DNA of 64,000 nt from Streptomyces sp. LaPpAH-108 (GCF_000373625.1 NZ_KB891995.1:124001-188000), one strand, 5' to 3'; positions 1 to 8,094 are shown, numbered from the stretch's first letter. The notes: generated by a model from the sequence alone, not told the origin. Translations and numbers: made by a program.

Positions 1-202
1 GGTAGTCCGCGATGATCACGAACGTCTCGACCCCGAGGTCCTGCAGCCGCACCCGGTTGTGCAGCGTGCCGAAGTAGTGCCCCAGATGCAGCCGCCCGGT
101 GGGCCGGTCCCCGGTGAGAATCCGGAACCGCCCCGGCTCCTCGGCGATCCGCTCCTCCAGCGGGATGGTGCGGGTGACGGTGTCCACAACGTCTCTGCTC
201 AC
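1..202 (-). CDS. trpS: Tryptophan--tRNA ligase, 5' part (runs off the left edge)
   Basis: Class I aminoacyl-tRNA synthetase that charges tRNA-Trp. Only about 67 N-terminal residues are in the window. They contain LTGDRPTGRLHLGHYFG, with the class I HIGH signature as HLGH, followed by VIIADY. The GTG start at 202 opens with SRDVVDTVTR. The 'LTGDRPTGRLH' style resembles the auxiliary, antibiotic-resistant TrpRS of Streptomyces more than the housekeeping 'SGIQPT' form; this is inference from memory. Upstream lie a terminator hairpin (266-287) and a Trp-rich leader peptide (322-363), so the gene is probably controlled by ribosome-mediated attenuation. Confidence 0.85.
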   Translation of the reverse strand, partial: MSRDVVDTVTRTIPLEERIAEEPGRFRILTGDRPTGRLHLGHYFGTLHNRVRLQDLGVETFVIIADY

Positions 203-265
203 AGAATCTCCCGGTCGTCTCGCGCCGTCAGGACGACCCGCCCCCAGCTCCGGGAACACGGAAAA

Positions 266-287
266 GGGCCGTTCGTCCGAACGGCCC
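266..287 (-). terminator. Attenuator hairpin upstream of trpS
   Basis: On the minus strand a perfect 9-bp stem (GGGCCGTTC / GAACGGCCC, loop of 4) is followed by TTTTCC, an intrinsic terminator placed about 63 nt before the trpS start. Between it and the leader peptide lie CTGCC and GGCAG, which can pair with each other and would compete for part of the terminator, as expected of an antiterminator. Confidence 0.75.
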
Positions 288-321
288 CTGCCATGTGGTC
301 ATGCGTAAAAGGCAGCCGCTC

Positions 322-363
322 CTAGAGGGAGCGCCACCAGCTACGACACGACGAAGAACGCAT
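322..363 (-). CDS. trpS leader peptide with tandem Trp codons
   Basis: A 13-residue ORF on the minus strand reads MRSSSCRSWWRSL and ends with TAG. Two adjacent TGG codons in so short a peptide, directly upstream of a terminator hairpin and a Trp-tRNA synthetase gene, are the layout of ribosome-mediated attenuation: stalling at Trp codons when charged tRNA-Trp is scarce would favour the antiterminator. No good ribosome-binding site precedes the ATG. A possible -10 (TATCGT, about 372-377) lies close upstream, so the leader may be translated from a leaderless transcript. The mechanism is known for an auxiliary TrpRS gene in Streptomyces coelicolor; its use here is inferred. Confidence 0.75.
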   Translation of the reverse strand: MRSSSCRSWWRSL

Positions 364-392
364 GGCCCCACGATAACGCCGGCCGGCGAACG

Positions 393-426
393 AGAAAGGG
401 TGCCCCTCGACGAGAGGCACCCTTTC
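393..426 (-). terminator. Hairpin terminator beyond the displaced tRNA-Ser 3' end
   Basis: GAAAGGGTGCC pairs with GGCACCCTTTC around a short CTC/GAG extension. It sits just outside the truncated tRNA-Ser copy (447-503), in the same relation as the terminator at 3186-3220 to the intact tRNA. It was probably the original tRNA-Ser terminator before the element inserted. Confidence 0.6.
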
Positions 427-446
427 CGGCGGCTAGGTCCGCCGAC

Positions 447-503
447 GCGGAGGCGGTGGGATTTGAACCCACGGTGACATCGCTGCCACGACGGTTTTCA
501 AGA
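447..503. repeat. att repeat: 3' part of tRNA-Ser (copy 1)
   Basis: 57 bp identical to 3243-3299, covering the tRNA-Ser(UGA) 3' end through the T arm, variable arm and anticodon region. Identity stops abruptly on both sides (446 versus 3242, 504 versus 3300). This copy lacks the tRNA 5' half. It marks the far end of an element integrated into the tRNA gene, which is the usual target of tyrosine recombinases. Confidence 0.9.
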
Positions 504-603
504 GAGTGCTGGGGACGATGGTCTTCCATACCCCTGACCGCCCCGTTCCCTACTCTCGGGGTCAGGCAGCACCTCCGACGGTCCACACCTGGTCCACGGC
601 CTC

Positions 604-849
604 TTAGACGCGCGAGTCAGGTGCTGACACAGGAACGGGCCCAGGGCGGTCCGAGACGCCTACGCTTTGACGCCGCTCGGGATCGGTTGTGCGTGCCGGG
701 TCTCCACGCCACGCACGCCGCGCAGCGTGCCACGAGTCGAAGACTCCGGACAACTGATCGAGCAAGCCCTTGGCTGCAAACAGCGCCACGCTCGCTACAC
801 CCGAGCCAGCTAGAACCCAGAGCGTGAGGGTCACCTCCACTGCTTCCAT
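604..849 (-). CDS. Small membrane protein of the integrated element
   Basis: A hypothetical protein of about 80 residues. Residues 5-28 (VTLTLWVLAGSGVASVALFA) form a convincing single membrane helix; the rest is charged and polar (FDSWHAARRAWRGD). AAAGGAG ends just before the ATG at 849, so the true start may be the in-frame GTG at 840, with better spacing; an upstream ATG at 870 has no binding site. No family is recognised. Its only context is the integrated element, so an accessory role there is a guess. The strand is not contradicted by any better ORF. Confidence 0.5.
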   Translation of the reverse strand: MEAVEVTLTLWVLAGSGVASVALFAAKGLLDQLSGVFDSWHAARRAWRGDPARTTDPERRQSVGVSDRPGPVPVSAPDSRV

Positions 850-1053
850 GCTCCTTTCGACGTCTGACATCGAGGCCGTCGATGTCTTGCCCCTAGGGGA
901 CCTTCACAAGGCATCTGTCCACCAGTACCTCGGACGCTTCTGCCGAACCTCGGACAGCCAGCTCGCCGCGGCCTAACCTAGGTCGAACTAGCATGGACAC
1001 TTCTGGACGACCCTGGACACCCAGCAACGTCGGACGCGAATCGGGGATAGGCG

Positions 1054-2163
1054 ATGGATGACGGTTCTCTCGCGAAACAGCTGGGCCGCTTGCGGATCCA
1101 GGCCGGCAACCCCTCACTGCGCGACCTGGAGAGACTCACCGAGCGCCAAGGCCGACGAATGAGTCGCGCCTCAATTCAGGATAAATTCTCCGGCAGTAGC
1201 GCTCTTAAAGTGGTTCACGTACTGGCTCTAGTCCAGGCGTGCGCCGAATATGCCCGCTCGATCGGCGCTCCACTCCCCCCTGCGGATACGGATGAGCAAA
1301 CATGGCACGAAAGAGCCACAAGCCTTCCCAAACCTCACAACCCAAAGGCGGACGACCACAATACCGAGATCGGGAAAACCATCCCTCCCGATCTGAAATC
1401 CCTAACTGCCCCACTCATCAGCGCCGGGATGGACGATATAGCACGCATTGCAGCCGAGGGAATTCACCACCCGCTAGAAACATGGCTCCCTACTGTACTC
1501 GCAGCCCTCGATCGCACGAAAATGGACTTCCAGGGCTTTATAGACCTAGCCATACACGAGTCGGCGCAACAGACTACGGAAATCCTCACTTCAATCGCCG
1601 AGCAAGAGGCAGAAGCTGCCGCCGACCTGTACTTCAAAACATGCCTGCGCGATAAGCATCCTGCCGAGATCCCGAAGTTTCTTGTCGCACTGCGCCGACA
1701 CACAAGAGAAAGTAGCTACTGGTACGAAGAGCGTTTCATTGACACGCTCGTAGGCAAGGATGAGTGGCCGGACACGCACAGGCCAAACCTGGCCGAAGTC
1801 CTGCGGGCCCTGCGCACAGCCACACTTAAGGGTGACGCGGACATGCTCGCAGAGGCCATTGGAGTGGACTCATCGCCGAGAGTCGCACTGGAAACCGCCG
1901 GAGCATTCCCTGATGACTTCCTCGGTGATCGAGAACGCATCTTGCATGCGGCACACAAAGGCGGGCCGAAGCGCCTCTTGCAGTTGATTGCCTGCCTGAG
2001 GCAAGAAGAGATCCCCGGCATTGATCCACGCGAAACACTGGAATTCCTACTGGCATCGGCACCTCAGGGCAGCAGCGTAGACTTCTCTCGCGCTCTCAAT
2101 GAAGCAGGGATGCACACCGAGGCCCAAAAGCTACTAGAATTGGCAAATGAAATTCCCTCCTAG
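1054..2163 (+). CDS. HTH-domain protein of unknown function (element cargo)
   Basis: 369 residues. The N-terminus (about 5-60: LAKQLGRLRIQAGNPSLRDL followed by MSRASIQDKFSG) has the pattern of the XRE-like helix-turn-helix found at the start of many Streptomyces regulators and multidomain proteins. The remainder is acidic and helical, with repeat-like segments (LDRTKMDFQGFIDLAIHESA, FLVALRRHTRES, EVLRALRTATLKGDADMLAE) suggesting an alpha-solenoid; I recognise no enzyme motif. Base composition is clearly less GC-rich than the flanks, with A/T-ending codons frequent, in line with recent acquisition. It is the only intact sizeable gene of the element. Regulation or phage defence are possibilities, neither shown. 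Confidence 0.8.
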   Translation: MDDGSLAKQLGRLRIQAGNPSLRDLERLTERQGRRMSRASIQDKFSGSSALKVVHVLALVQACAEYARSIGAPLPPADTDEQTWHERATSLPKPHNPKADDHNTEIGKTIPPDLKSLTAPLISAGMDDIARIAAEGIHHPLETWLPTVLAALDRTKMDFQGFIDLAIHESAQQTTEILTSIAEQEAEAAADLYFKTCLRDKHPAEIPKFLVALRRHTRESSYWYEERFIDTLVGKDEWPDTHRPNLAEVLRALRTATLKGDADMLAEAIGVDSSPRVALETAGAFPDDFLGDRERILHAAHKGGPKRLLQLIACLRQEEIPGIDPRETLEFLLASAPQGSSVDFSRALNEAGMHTEAQKLLELANEIPS

Positions 2164-2210
2164 CTTCAGACTACACACGATTAGGGTCGAAACTTAAAGA
2201 CAGTATCCCT

Positions 2211-2555
2211 TCAGGGTTCATCGACCTTGGGGGCGCACGCATGTGTGCCGGTACCTGAGCGGTCAAACGCGGGTTCTACGGCCATGGACCTTGGAAGACT
2301 GAGTATTCCGCCCAGGCAGGTGACACTGAATGTGCCTTCCGCTTGAATGGTCTCGTTGACTCGTTCCCGAGCGCGATCGATCGTCGCGCGGAACGGAACG
2401 CCCATCTTGTCCGCCCAGGCTTCGTACGAGGCAAAGTGCGCGACGACTGGTTCGGCGTCGGTCACCTCGGTCACTCCTGGCAGAGGGAACGTATAGATCT
2501 CGCTGAAGACCGTACCGAGGATCTCTGCCCGCGTCCTCCAGAGGGAAGTGGGCAT
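2211..2555 (-). pseudogene. C-terminal fragment of a SAM-dependent methyltransferase
   Basis: About 114 residues including LGTVFSEIYTFPLPGVTEVT, DAEPVVAHFASYEAWADKMG and FSVTCLGGILSLP, which resemble the C-terminal third of class I (UbiE-like) methyltransferases. The SAM-binding N-terminal half is absent, and a second minus-strand frame runs alongside from 2565. The fragment abuts the integrase remnant around 2556, so a deletion has joined the ends of two genes. Function is presumably lost. The family is judged by eye only. Confidence 0.5.
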
Positions 2556-2557
2556 AG

Positions 2558-3109
2558 AGCTGCACTCGGGCCAGGCCCTCCTGGACGCTCCCGCCCGAGA
2601 GTGAGCCGGATGCGTGGGGCGAAGTGCTGGTCTCCGAGAGCCACCCCGAGGTAGGGGCCGGGTGGACAGACGGCGGGAAGCCTCACGATGAGCGCGGGCT
2701 CAAGCACCGCACCCGCAACGCTGTTCGCACCGCTCCGATCCCTCCGGTGTACGTGCGGATGGTCCGGGCGCATATCGCGCGCGGCGTCGCTCCAGACGGC
2801 CGACTCTTTTGGGCCGCTCGCGGCGGGCGCCTCACGTCGAACGAGTATTGCGCGGCCTGGGAGACCGCCCGTGGAGCCGTCCTCACCCCGGCTGAGGTGG
2901 AGTCGGAGATGGCCGCCGTGCCGTACTGCCTGCGCCATGCCGCCGTGTCCCTGTGGATCAAGCAGGGCGTTGACCCGGTTGAGGCCGCGTACCGCGCTGG
3001 CCACAGCGTGGCCATGCTCTACCGCTTCTACGCGAAGCTCCTCAAGGGGAGTTCAGCCCACGCGAACAGCCTGATCCAGATGGCGCTGGAGGAAGCTGAG
3101 GACGACTGA
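2558..3109 (+). pseudogene. Truncated tyrosine recombinase (integrase), C-terminal domain
   Basis: The frame is open from just after a TAG at 2555 and reads PPESEPDAWGEVLVSESHPE, then RGLKHRTRNAVRTAPIPP, then VPYCLRHAAVSLWIKQG, AYRAGHSVAMLYRFYAK. These are the catalytic-core features of Streptomyces phage-type integrases: box II LRH, the AGHS motif and the tyrosine in RFYAK. The core-binding N-terminal part, some 250 residues in relatives, is missing, and there is no credible start (GTG at 2624 is internal). It lies next to its attachment site in tRNA-Ser. The gene is broken. Confidence 0.8.
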
Positions 3110-3185
3110 TCCTGGCCCATATATGGCCCACACGCACTGGTCAGAGGCGGTACACCCCCGATCCGGGGTGAGACAGACTGAACGC

Positions 3186-3220
3186 AGAAGGGGTGCCGCT
3201 CTGGAGAGCGCACCCCTTCT
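3186..3220 (-). terminator. Terminator of tRNA-Ser
   Basis: AGAAGGGGTGC pairs perfectly with GCACCCCTTCT, with an inner GCTC-TGGA-GAGC hairpin. It sits about 24 nt past the tRNA-Ser 3' end on the minus strand. It closely resembles the hairpin at 393-426, so the element appears to have brought a replacement terminator with its attachment site. Confidence 0.75.
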
Positions 3221-3243
3221 GACCTGCACAGCTAGGACCTCTG

Positions 3244-3330
3244 CGGAGGCGGTGGGATTTGAACCCACGGTGACATCGCTGCCACGACGGTTTTCAAGAC
3301 CGTTCCCTTCGGCCGCTCGGGCACGCCTCC
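3244..3330 (-). tRNA. tRNA-Ser (anticodon UGA)
   Basis: 87-nt class II tRNA read on the minus strand. The acceptor stem is GGAGGCG/CGCCTCC, the anticodon loop is CTTGAAA (anticodon TGA), the variable arm is long, and the T arm contains GGTTCAAATCC. CCA is not encoded (G then CAG follows). Its 3' part is duplicated at 447-503, marking it as the integration site of the neighbouring element. Confidence 0.95.
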
Positions 3331-3400
3331 CCGCTCGCCCACCTGGGGCGGAGCGGGGTACAGCGTACCGGGATCGGGGGGCCGAGGGGGCCGGTGGGCG

Positions 3401-4870
3401 TCAGTTGTCGCCGACGCGGGAGCCGAGGGTGAGGGCGACGGTGTGGTCCTGGCCACCGCGCTTGTAGGTGACCGTGACCTTGTCGCCGGGCTTGTGGGTC
3501 CAGATCTCGCCGATCAGGGTCGGACCGCTGTCGATGACCGAGTCGTCGAGCTTGGTGATGACGTCGCCCGGCTTGAGACCGGCCTTGTCGGCGGGGCCGC
3601 CCGACTCGACCGCCGCGGCGCCGCCCGCGCCCTGGTCGGTGATCTTCGCGCCGTCGGTGGAGTCCTCCAGGGAGACGGAGGCACCGATCTTGGCGTACAC
3701 CGGCTTGCCGGTCTTGATCAGCTGCTGGGCGACGTACTTGGCCTGGTTGATCGGGATGGCGAAGCCGAGCCCGATCGAGCCGGACTGCCCGGAGCCCAGG
3801 CCGCCGCTGCTGCTCGACTGGATCGCGGAGTTGATGCCGATCACCGCGCCGGAGGCGCTCAGCAGCGGGCCGCCGGAGTTGCCCGGGTTGATCGACGCGT
3901 CGGTCTGCAGGGCGCTCATGTACGACGCCTTGGAGCTGGCGCTGCCGTCGCTGGAGGCCACCGGGCGGTTCTTGGCGCTGATGATGCCGGTGGTGACCGT
4001 GTTGGACAGTCCGAAGGGCGCGCCGATGGCGATCGTCTCGTCGCCCACGGCCACCTTGTCCGAGTCGCCCAGGGGGAGCGGCTTGAGGTCGGAGGGGGCG
4101 TTCTTGAGCTTGATCACGGCGACGTCGTAGCCCTGCGCGTGCCCGACGACCTCCGCGTCGTACTTGCGGCCGTCCGGGAAGGTGGCCGTCAGCTTGCCGC
4201 CGTCGACCGCGTCGGCCACCACGTGGTTGTTGGTGACGATGTGACCCTGGGTGTCGAAGACGAACCCGGTGCCGGTGCCGCCCTCGCCGCTGCTGCTCTC
4301 CGCCTCGATGGTGACGGTGCTCGGCAGCGCCCGGGCCGCGATGCCCGCGATGGTGCCCGCCGAGCGCTTGACCTGCGAGGCGCTGCTGTCGCCTGCGGAG
4401 ACGGTGGTGGAGCCCCGCCCGTCGTTGTCCTTGGCCAGGGTGTAGCCGATACCGCCGCCGATGCCGCCCGCGACCAGCGCGGCCACCAGGACCGCCGCGA
4501 TCAGCCCGCCGCGCCCGGAGCGCTTGGGGGCCGGCGGCTGGTACGAGGCGCCCCAGCCGCCGCCCGCGCCACCAGTACCGCCCGCGTCGCCGAAGGCGGG
4601 CGGGGGCGGCCAGGAACCGTCGGGCGCGGCCGTGCCGTAGGGCTGGTGCGGGGCGGGGCCCTGGCCGTGGGCCTGCGGGCCCTCGGCGGATGCCGGTCCC
4701 GGAACCTGCCCGGCGGCACCGGGCGGGCCCTGGGGCAGCGGCGGCAGCGGAGTCGTCGGTGCTCCGCCGTCGGATACGGCGCCCTGCGCGGAGGCAGCGG
4801 GAGCGTCCACCGGCACGGGAGGTGCGGACGGGGCCGGGGGTACCGCGTTGCCCTCGTTCTCGGTGCTCAC
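3401..4870 (-). CDS. HtrA/DegP-type membrane-anchored serine protease with PDZ domain
   Basis: 489 residues. The start is GTG at 4870 with GAGGAG eight bases upstream; the longer open frame has no such site. A proline/glycine-rich cytoplasmic tail (about 1-120) precedes one membrane helix (about 122-144, LIAAVLVAALVAGGIGGG). The trypsin-like domain outside the cell carries His near 215 (IVTNNHVV), Asp near 248 (YDVAVIKL) and Ser near 331 (PGNSGGPLL). One C-terminal PDZ domain follows (GPADKAGLKPGDVI). The family degrades or remodels misfolded exported proteins under envelope stress. It ends close to the tRNA-Ser locus and diverges from the glycerophosphodiesterase gene. Confidence 0.93.
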   Translation of the reverse strand: MSTENEGNAVPPAPSAPPVPVDAPAASAQGAVSDGGAPTTPLPPLPQGPPGAAGQVPGPASAEGPQAHGQGPAPHQPYGTAAPDGSWPPPPAFGDAGGTGGAGGGWGASYQPPAPKRSGRGGLIAAVLVAALVAGGIGGGIGYTLAKDNDGRGSTTVSAGDSSASQVKRSAGTIAGIAARALPSTVTIEAESSSGEGGTGTGFVFDTQGHIVTNNHVVADAVDGGKLTATFPDGRKYDAEVVGHAQGYDVAVIKLKNAPSDLKPLPLGDSDKVAVGDETIAIGAPFGLSNTVTTGIISAKNRPVASSDGSASSKASYMSALQTDASINPGNSGGPLLSASGAVIGINSAIQSSSSGGLGSGQSGSIGLGFAIPINQAKYVAQQLIKTGKPVYAKIGASVSLEDSTDGAKITDQGAGGAAAVESGGPADKAGLKPGDVITKLDDSVIDSGPTLIGEIWTHKPGDKVTVTYKRGGQDHTVALTLGSRVGDN

Positions 4871-5118
4871 AGCTCTTCTCCTCGATCCACGGCTGTCGTC
4901 GTCGGTCGCACTCGCTCGTGCCGTTCCTGTTGTATGTACGCAGCTTTTCCCACGAGCCGTCAGAGCACCATAAGCGGGGGCTGTGGGTCCGGCGACAACC
5001 TTTACACAGGACATCCCCGACAAGTGTTATATACGCACGAATTACGGTGCATCACCGCGCCCGTCCCGCGCACCGTCCCGCTTCCCGCCGCGCCTCGCGT
5101 CGATGGCACGATGACGCC

Positions 5119-5952
5119 GTGACCCACGTATCACAGCACTCCATCCAGGTCGTCGCGCACCGGGGGGCCTCCGAGGACGCGCCCGAACACACCCTGGCCG
5201 CCTACCGCAAGGCGATCGAGGACGGCGCCGACGCCCTCGAATGCGATGTACGCCTCACCGCCGACGGTCATCTGGTCTGTGTGCACGACCGGCGGGTCAA
5301 CCGCACCTCCAACGGCCGGGGCGCGGTCTCCGCCCTGGAGCTGGCCGACCTCGCGGCCCTGGACTTCGGCTCCTGGAAGGGGCGCGGCACCGGGCGCGGC
5401 CGGGACGAGGAACCCGACTGGGAGCACCGGCCCGAGGACCGCGAGGCGACCTCCGTCCTCACCCTGGAGCGGCTGCTCGAACTGGTCGCGGACGCCGGGC
5501 GGCCGGTCCAGCTGGCCATCGAGACCAAGCACCCCACGCGCTGGGCGGGCCAGGTCGAGGAACGGCTGCTGACCCTGCTGAAGCGGTTCGGCCTGGACGC
5601 GCCGGAGCACCCGGACGACTCCCCGGTGCGCGTCATGAGCTTCTCCGCGCGCTCCCTGCACCGGGTGCGGGCAGCCGCGCCGAACCTGCCGACCGTGTAC
5701 CTCGCCCAGTTCGTCTCGCCCCGGCTGCGGGACGGACGGCTGCCCGAGGGGGTGCGGATCGCCGGGCCCTCGATCCGCATCCTGCGCAGCCACCCGGCCT
5801 ATGTCGAACGGCTGAAACAGGCCGGCCACCAGGTCCATGTGTGGACCGTGAACGAGCCCGAGGACGTGGATCTGTGCGTCCGGCTCGGCGTGGACGCCAT
5901 CATCACCAACCGCCCCCGCGCGGTGCTCGGACGGCTGGGCCGCCTCGGCTGA
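5119..5952 (+). CDS. Glycerophosphodiester phosphodiesterase
   Basis: 277 residues. Hydrolyses glycerophosphodiesters to glycerol-3-phosphate and an alcohol. The GDPD signature is complete: AHRGASEDAPEHTLAAY, then ADALECDVRLTADGHLVCVHD (catalytic His and metal-binding Glu/Asp), the later LAIETKHP and the C-terminal VHVWTVNEPEDV. There is no signal peptide, so it acts in the cytoplasm. GTG at 5119 is chosen because the next upstream ATG (5111) is out of frame and stops at once. It diverges from the HtrA-type gene across about 250 bp. Confidence 0.92.
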   Translation: MTHVSQHSIQVVAHRGASEDAPEHTLAAYRKAIEDGADALECDVRLTADGHLVCVHDRRVNRTSNGRGAVSALELADLAALDFGSWKGRGTGRGRDEEPDWEHRPEDREATSVLTLERLLELVADAGRPVQLAIETKHPTRWAGQVEERLLTLLKRFGLDAPEHPDDSPVRVMSFSARSLHRVRAAAPNLPTVYLAQFVSPRLRDGRLPEGVRIAGPSIRILRSHPAYVERLKQAGHQVHVWTVNEPEDVDLCVRLGVDAIITNRPRAVLGRLGRLG

Positions 5953-6122
5953 GCACGGCCGCAGCACGGCTTCCGGCCCGGTACGGGCCAAGAGTCCCGT
6001 AAGGACCGGCACGCGGCCCTTGACCCGGGGGCGGCGGTGGAGCATCCTCCGTTTCCCGGCCACACCACCGATATCCGGCCACCGGGCCATAGGGAGTACA
6101 AGGGAGTGCTCCGGCGCGTTCG

Positions 6123-6794
6123 GTGCGTGTGCGGACGTTGCGAATGCGTCGCCGGAACAAGACTGACCGGTTTCCGGTACAGGCCAAGGGGGCATCCACA
6201 CCGTGGCGTGGGGCGAAGGAGGTCTCGGGGGTGGCGTTGGTGGTGGCACAGGAGGTGCCCACGTCGTCGAGCATGGCCGTACCCCATGGCCCTGCGGGCG
6301 TGGGAAAGGCGAGACACCGGATGCGGGCGCAACTGCGTGGCGGCGGGGTGTCCGAGTCGGTCATCGACGACGCCGTGCTGATTCTGTCCGAACTGCTCAG
6401 CAACGCGTACCGGCACGGACGCCCGCTGGGCGGGGCCCCGGCCGGGACCGGCTCAGTGCGGGCGGCCTGGCGGGTGGACGCGCGGGGACGGCTCATCGTG
6501 GAGGTCACGGACGGCGGCGGCCCGACCCGCCCGGCTCCGGCGAGCCCCTCGGTCACCGCGCACGGCGGCCGGGGACTGAGCATCATCGACGCGCTCGCCG
6601 ACGACTGGGGCGTGCGCGACGAGATCCCCGGTGAGATGACGGTCTGGGTGGTCGTCCACGCCGACGTGCACGATCCCGACGCGCGCTGCGGACATCACGC
6701 TTTCGCTACGCGCGTCACGCCGGTCCCGGCGCTCCCCGGTCTCGACGGCCTGGAGGGTCTGGACTTCGCGGACATGTTCGACGCCCTGGACTGA
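6123..6794 (+). CDS. Anti-sigma-factor-like ATP-binding protein (HATPase_c)
   Basis: 223 residues. The GHKL ATPase motifs of RsbW-like kinases are present: N box ELLSNAYRHG (about 90-100), the G1 region EVTDGGGP and the G2 box GGRGLSIIDALADDWG. There is no dimerisation/histidine-phosphotransfer domain, so it is a free-standing Ser/Thr-type anti-sigma kinase, a family that is abundant in Streptomyces. The N-terminal 60 residues are basic and poorly conserved, and the start (GTG 6123) is uncertain; the internal methionines are also possible. No sigma factor or anti-anti-sigma gene lies next to it, so its partner is unknown. Confidence 0.8.
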   Translation: MRVRTLRMRRRNKTDRFPVQAKGASTPWRGAKEVSGVALVVAQEVPTSSSMAVPHGPAGVGKARHRMRAQLRGGGVSESVIDDAVLILSELLSNAYRHGRPLGGAPAGTGSVRAAWRVDARGRLIVEVTDGGGPTRPAPASPSVTAHGGRGLSIIDALADDWGVRDEIPGEMTVWVVVHADVHDPDARCGHHAFATRVTPVPALPGLDGLEGLDFADMFDALD

Positions 6795-6985
6795 CGACCC
6801 GGGGCACGACCCTGGGCACGACCCGGCGACGGTCCGGGGATGGCCTGGGAATGACCTGGGGGTGACCCGGGGACGGCCCGGAACTCCGGGGCCGCCGAGG
6901 GTTGTCCACAGGTCCGAGCCCGTCGTGGCGCGAACGGCTAGGCTCCCCGCGTACGAGACGGAGCCGTAACCGGGAGACACCCACG

Positions 6986-7966
6986 ATGGCCAAGAAGCGA
7001 CCCCAGACCAAGGCCAAGCGCCCGCAGCCGAGCGGTGCCCGCCCGGCCGACGGCCAGATCCCGGTCGTCGGCGCCCGGGAGGCCTGCCCCTGCGGCAGCG
7101 GCCGGCGCTACAAGGCGTGCCACGGCCGGGCCGCCGCGCACGCCGCGACCGAGCTGGTGCAGCGCCCCTTCGAGGGGCTGAACGGCGAGTGCGACTGGGT
7201 GGCCCTGCGCGAGCTGGTCCCGGCCGCCACCGCCGCGCTCACCCTGCGGGACGGCCTGCCCGAGGGCGTCCCCTCCGTCACGCTGGCCACCGTGCTGCCG
7301 ATGGCGTGGCCCGCGCTGCGCCGTGACGACGGCTCGGTGCTGATCGGCCTGCAGAACGACACGGCCTCCGGCGACATCAGCCGCGACCTGGCCGACACCC
7401 TGCTGCGCGCGCTGGAAGCCGAGCCCGGCACCCCGGTCGAGGCCCGCCGCGCCCCCGCGGACGGACCCCGGCTGCAGGACCTGCTGGACGAGTCCGCCCC
7501 GCTCCAGCCGGTCGTGCACAGCGGCTTCGAGTTCTGGGTGCCGGACGCGGAGAACGCGAGCGCGGAGGTCAGCGCCTCCCTGGAGCGGGCCAACGCCGCC
7601 GCGATCCCCACGGTGAAGCTGACCGGCGTCGACGCCGCCTACTGGTGCGAGACCCCGGAGAAGAACCACCTGCGCTGGGTCATGCCGCACCCGGAGGAGC
7701 GCCTGCTCGACGCGCTGGCCCGGCTGCACGCGGCCGGGCAGTCCACCCTCGGCGAGGGCACCCGCCTGGTCGGGTCCTTCCGCGCCCACGGTCTGACCGT
7801 GCCGGTGTGGGACCTGCCCACCGGGGTCGGCGCCGAGGACATGGAGAAGCCCGCCGCCGAGTTCGCCGAGCGCCTCGCCGCCGCCCTCGCGGTCACCGAG
7901 CCGCTCACGCCGGAAGAGCGCCGGGCCCGGGGCGGTCTGACGAACCGGCAGGTCACGCTCAGCTGA
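6986..7966 (+). CDS. DUF5926 family protein with SEC-C zinc motif
   Basis: 326 residues. ATG 6986 has GGGAGA nine bases upstream. A lysine-rich start (MAKKRPQTKAKR) leads to a SEC-C motif, CPCGSGRRYKACHG (about 33-46), a zinc-binding tail like that of SecA. The rest is an actinobacterial domain of unknown function ending in TNRQVTLS. A role linked to translocation or RNA has been assumed for such proteins but not shown. A perfect DnaA box, TTGTCCACA, lies about 75 bp upstream at 6902-6910. Confidence 0.85.
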   Translation: MAKKRPQTKAKRPQPSGARPADGQIPVVGAREACPCGSGRRYKACHGRAAAHAATELVQRPFEGLNGECDWVALRELVPAATAALTLRDGLPEGVPSVTLATVLPMAWPALRRDDGSVLIGLQNDTASGDISRDLADTLLRALEAEPGTPVEARRAPADGPRLQDLLDESAPLQPVVHSGFEFWVPDAENASAEVSASLERANAAAIPTVKLTGVDAAYWCETPEKNHLRWVMPHPEERLLDALARLHAAGQSTLGEGTRLVGSFRAHGLTVPVWDLPTGVGAEDMEKPAAEFAERLAAALAVTEPLTPEERRARGGLTNRQVTLS

Positions 7967-8094
7967 GAACGGCGGGAGCGCGGCGGTCGTGAAGGGTGAT
8001 GCCTGTCACAACTCCCGGTTCTGACAAGGCAATCGGTGGCCGAATGGCCGAGCCGGAATTTGCGAACCGCCGATCTCTTGTTACCGTTCCAGTA

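Larger units (their letters stand above)
447..3299. mobile_element. Remnant integrative element in tRNA-Ser
   Basis: A 2.85-kb segment bounded by the 57-bp direct repeat, one copy of which completes the intact tRNA-Ser(UGA). It holds a small membrane-protein ORF, an HTH-type gene of unknown role with visibly lower GC, a methyltransferase C-terminal fragment and a 5'-truncated tyrosine recombinase. No excisionase, replication or transfer genes are seen, so the element is a deletion derivative that probably cannot move by itself. Confidence 0.85.

Noticed and set aside
5001..5033. Promoter TTTACA / TATATA upstream of the glycerophosphodiesterase
   Set aside because: The two hexamers are about 21 bp apart, too far for a standard sigma-70-type promoter; left uncalled.
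3443..5122. 559-residue open frame antisense to the HtrA-type gene
   Set aside because: Low-complexity Ala/Gly/Arg/Val composition typical of the opposite strand of GC-rich genes; the protease on the other strand is unmistakable.
6902..6910. Single perfect DnaA box TTGTCCACA upstream of the DUF5926 gene
   Set aside because: An isolated 9-mer is expected by chance occasionally; kept only as context for the two clusters.
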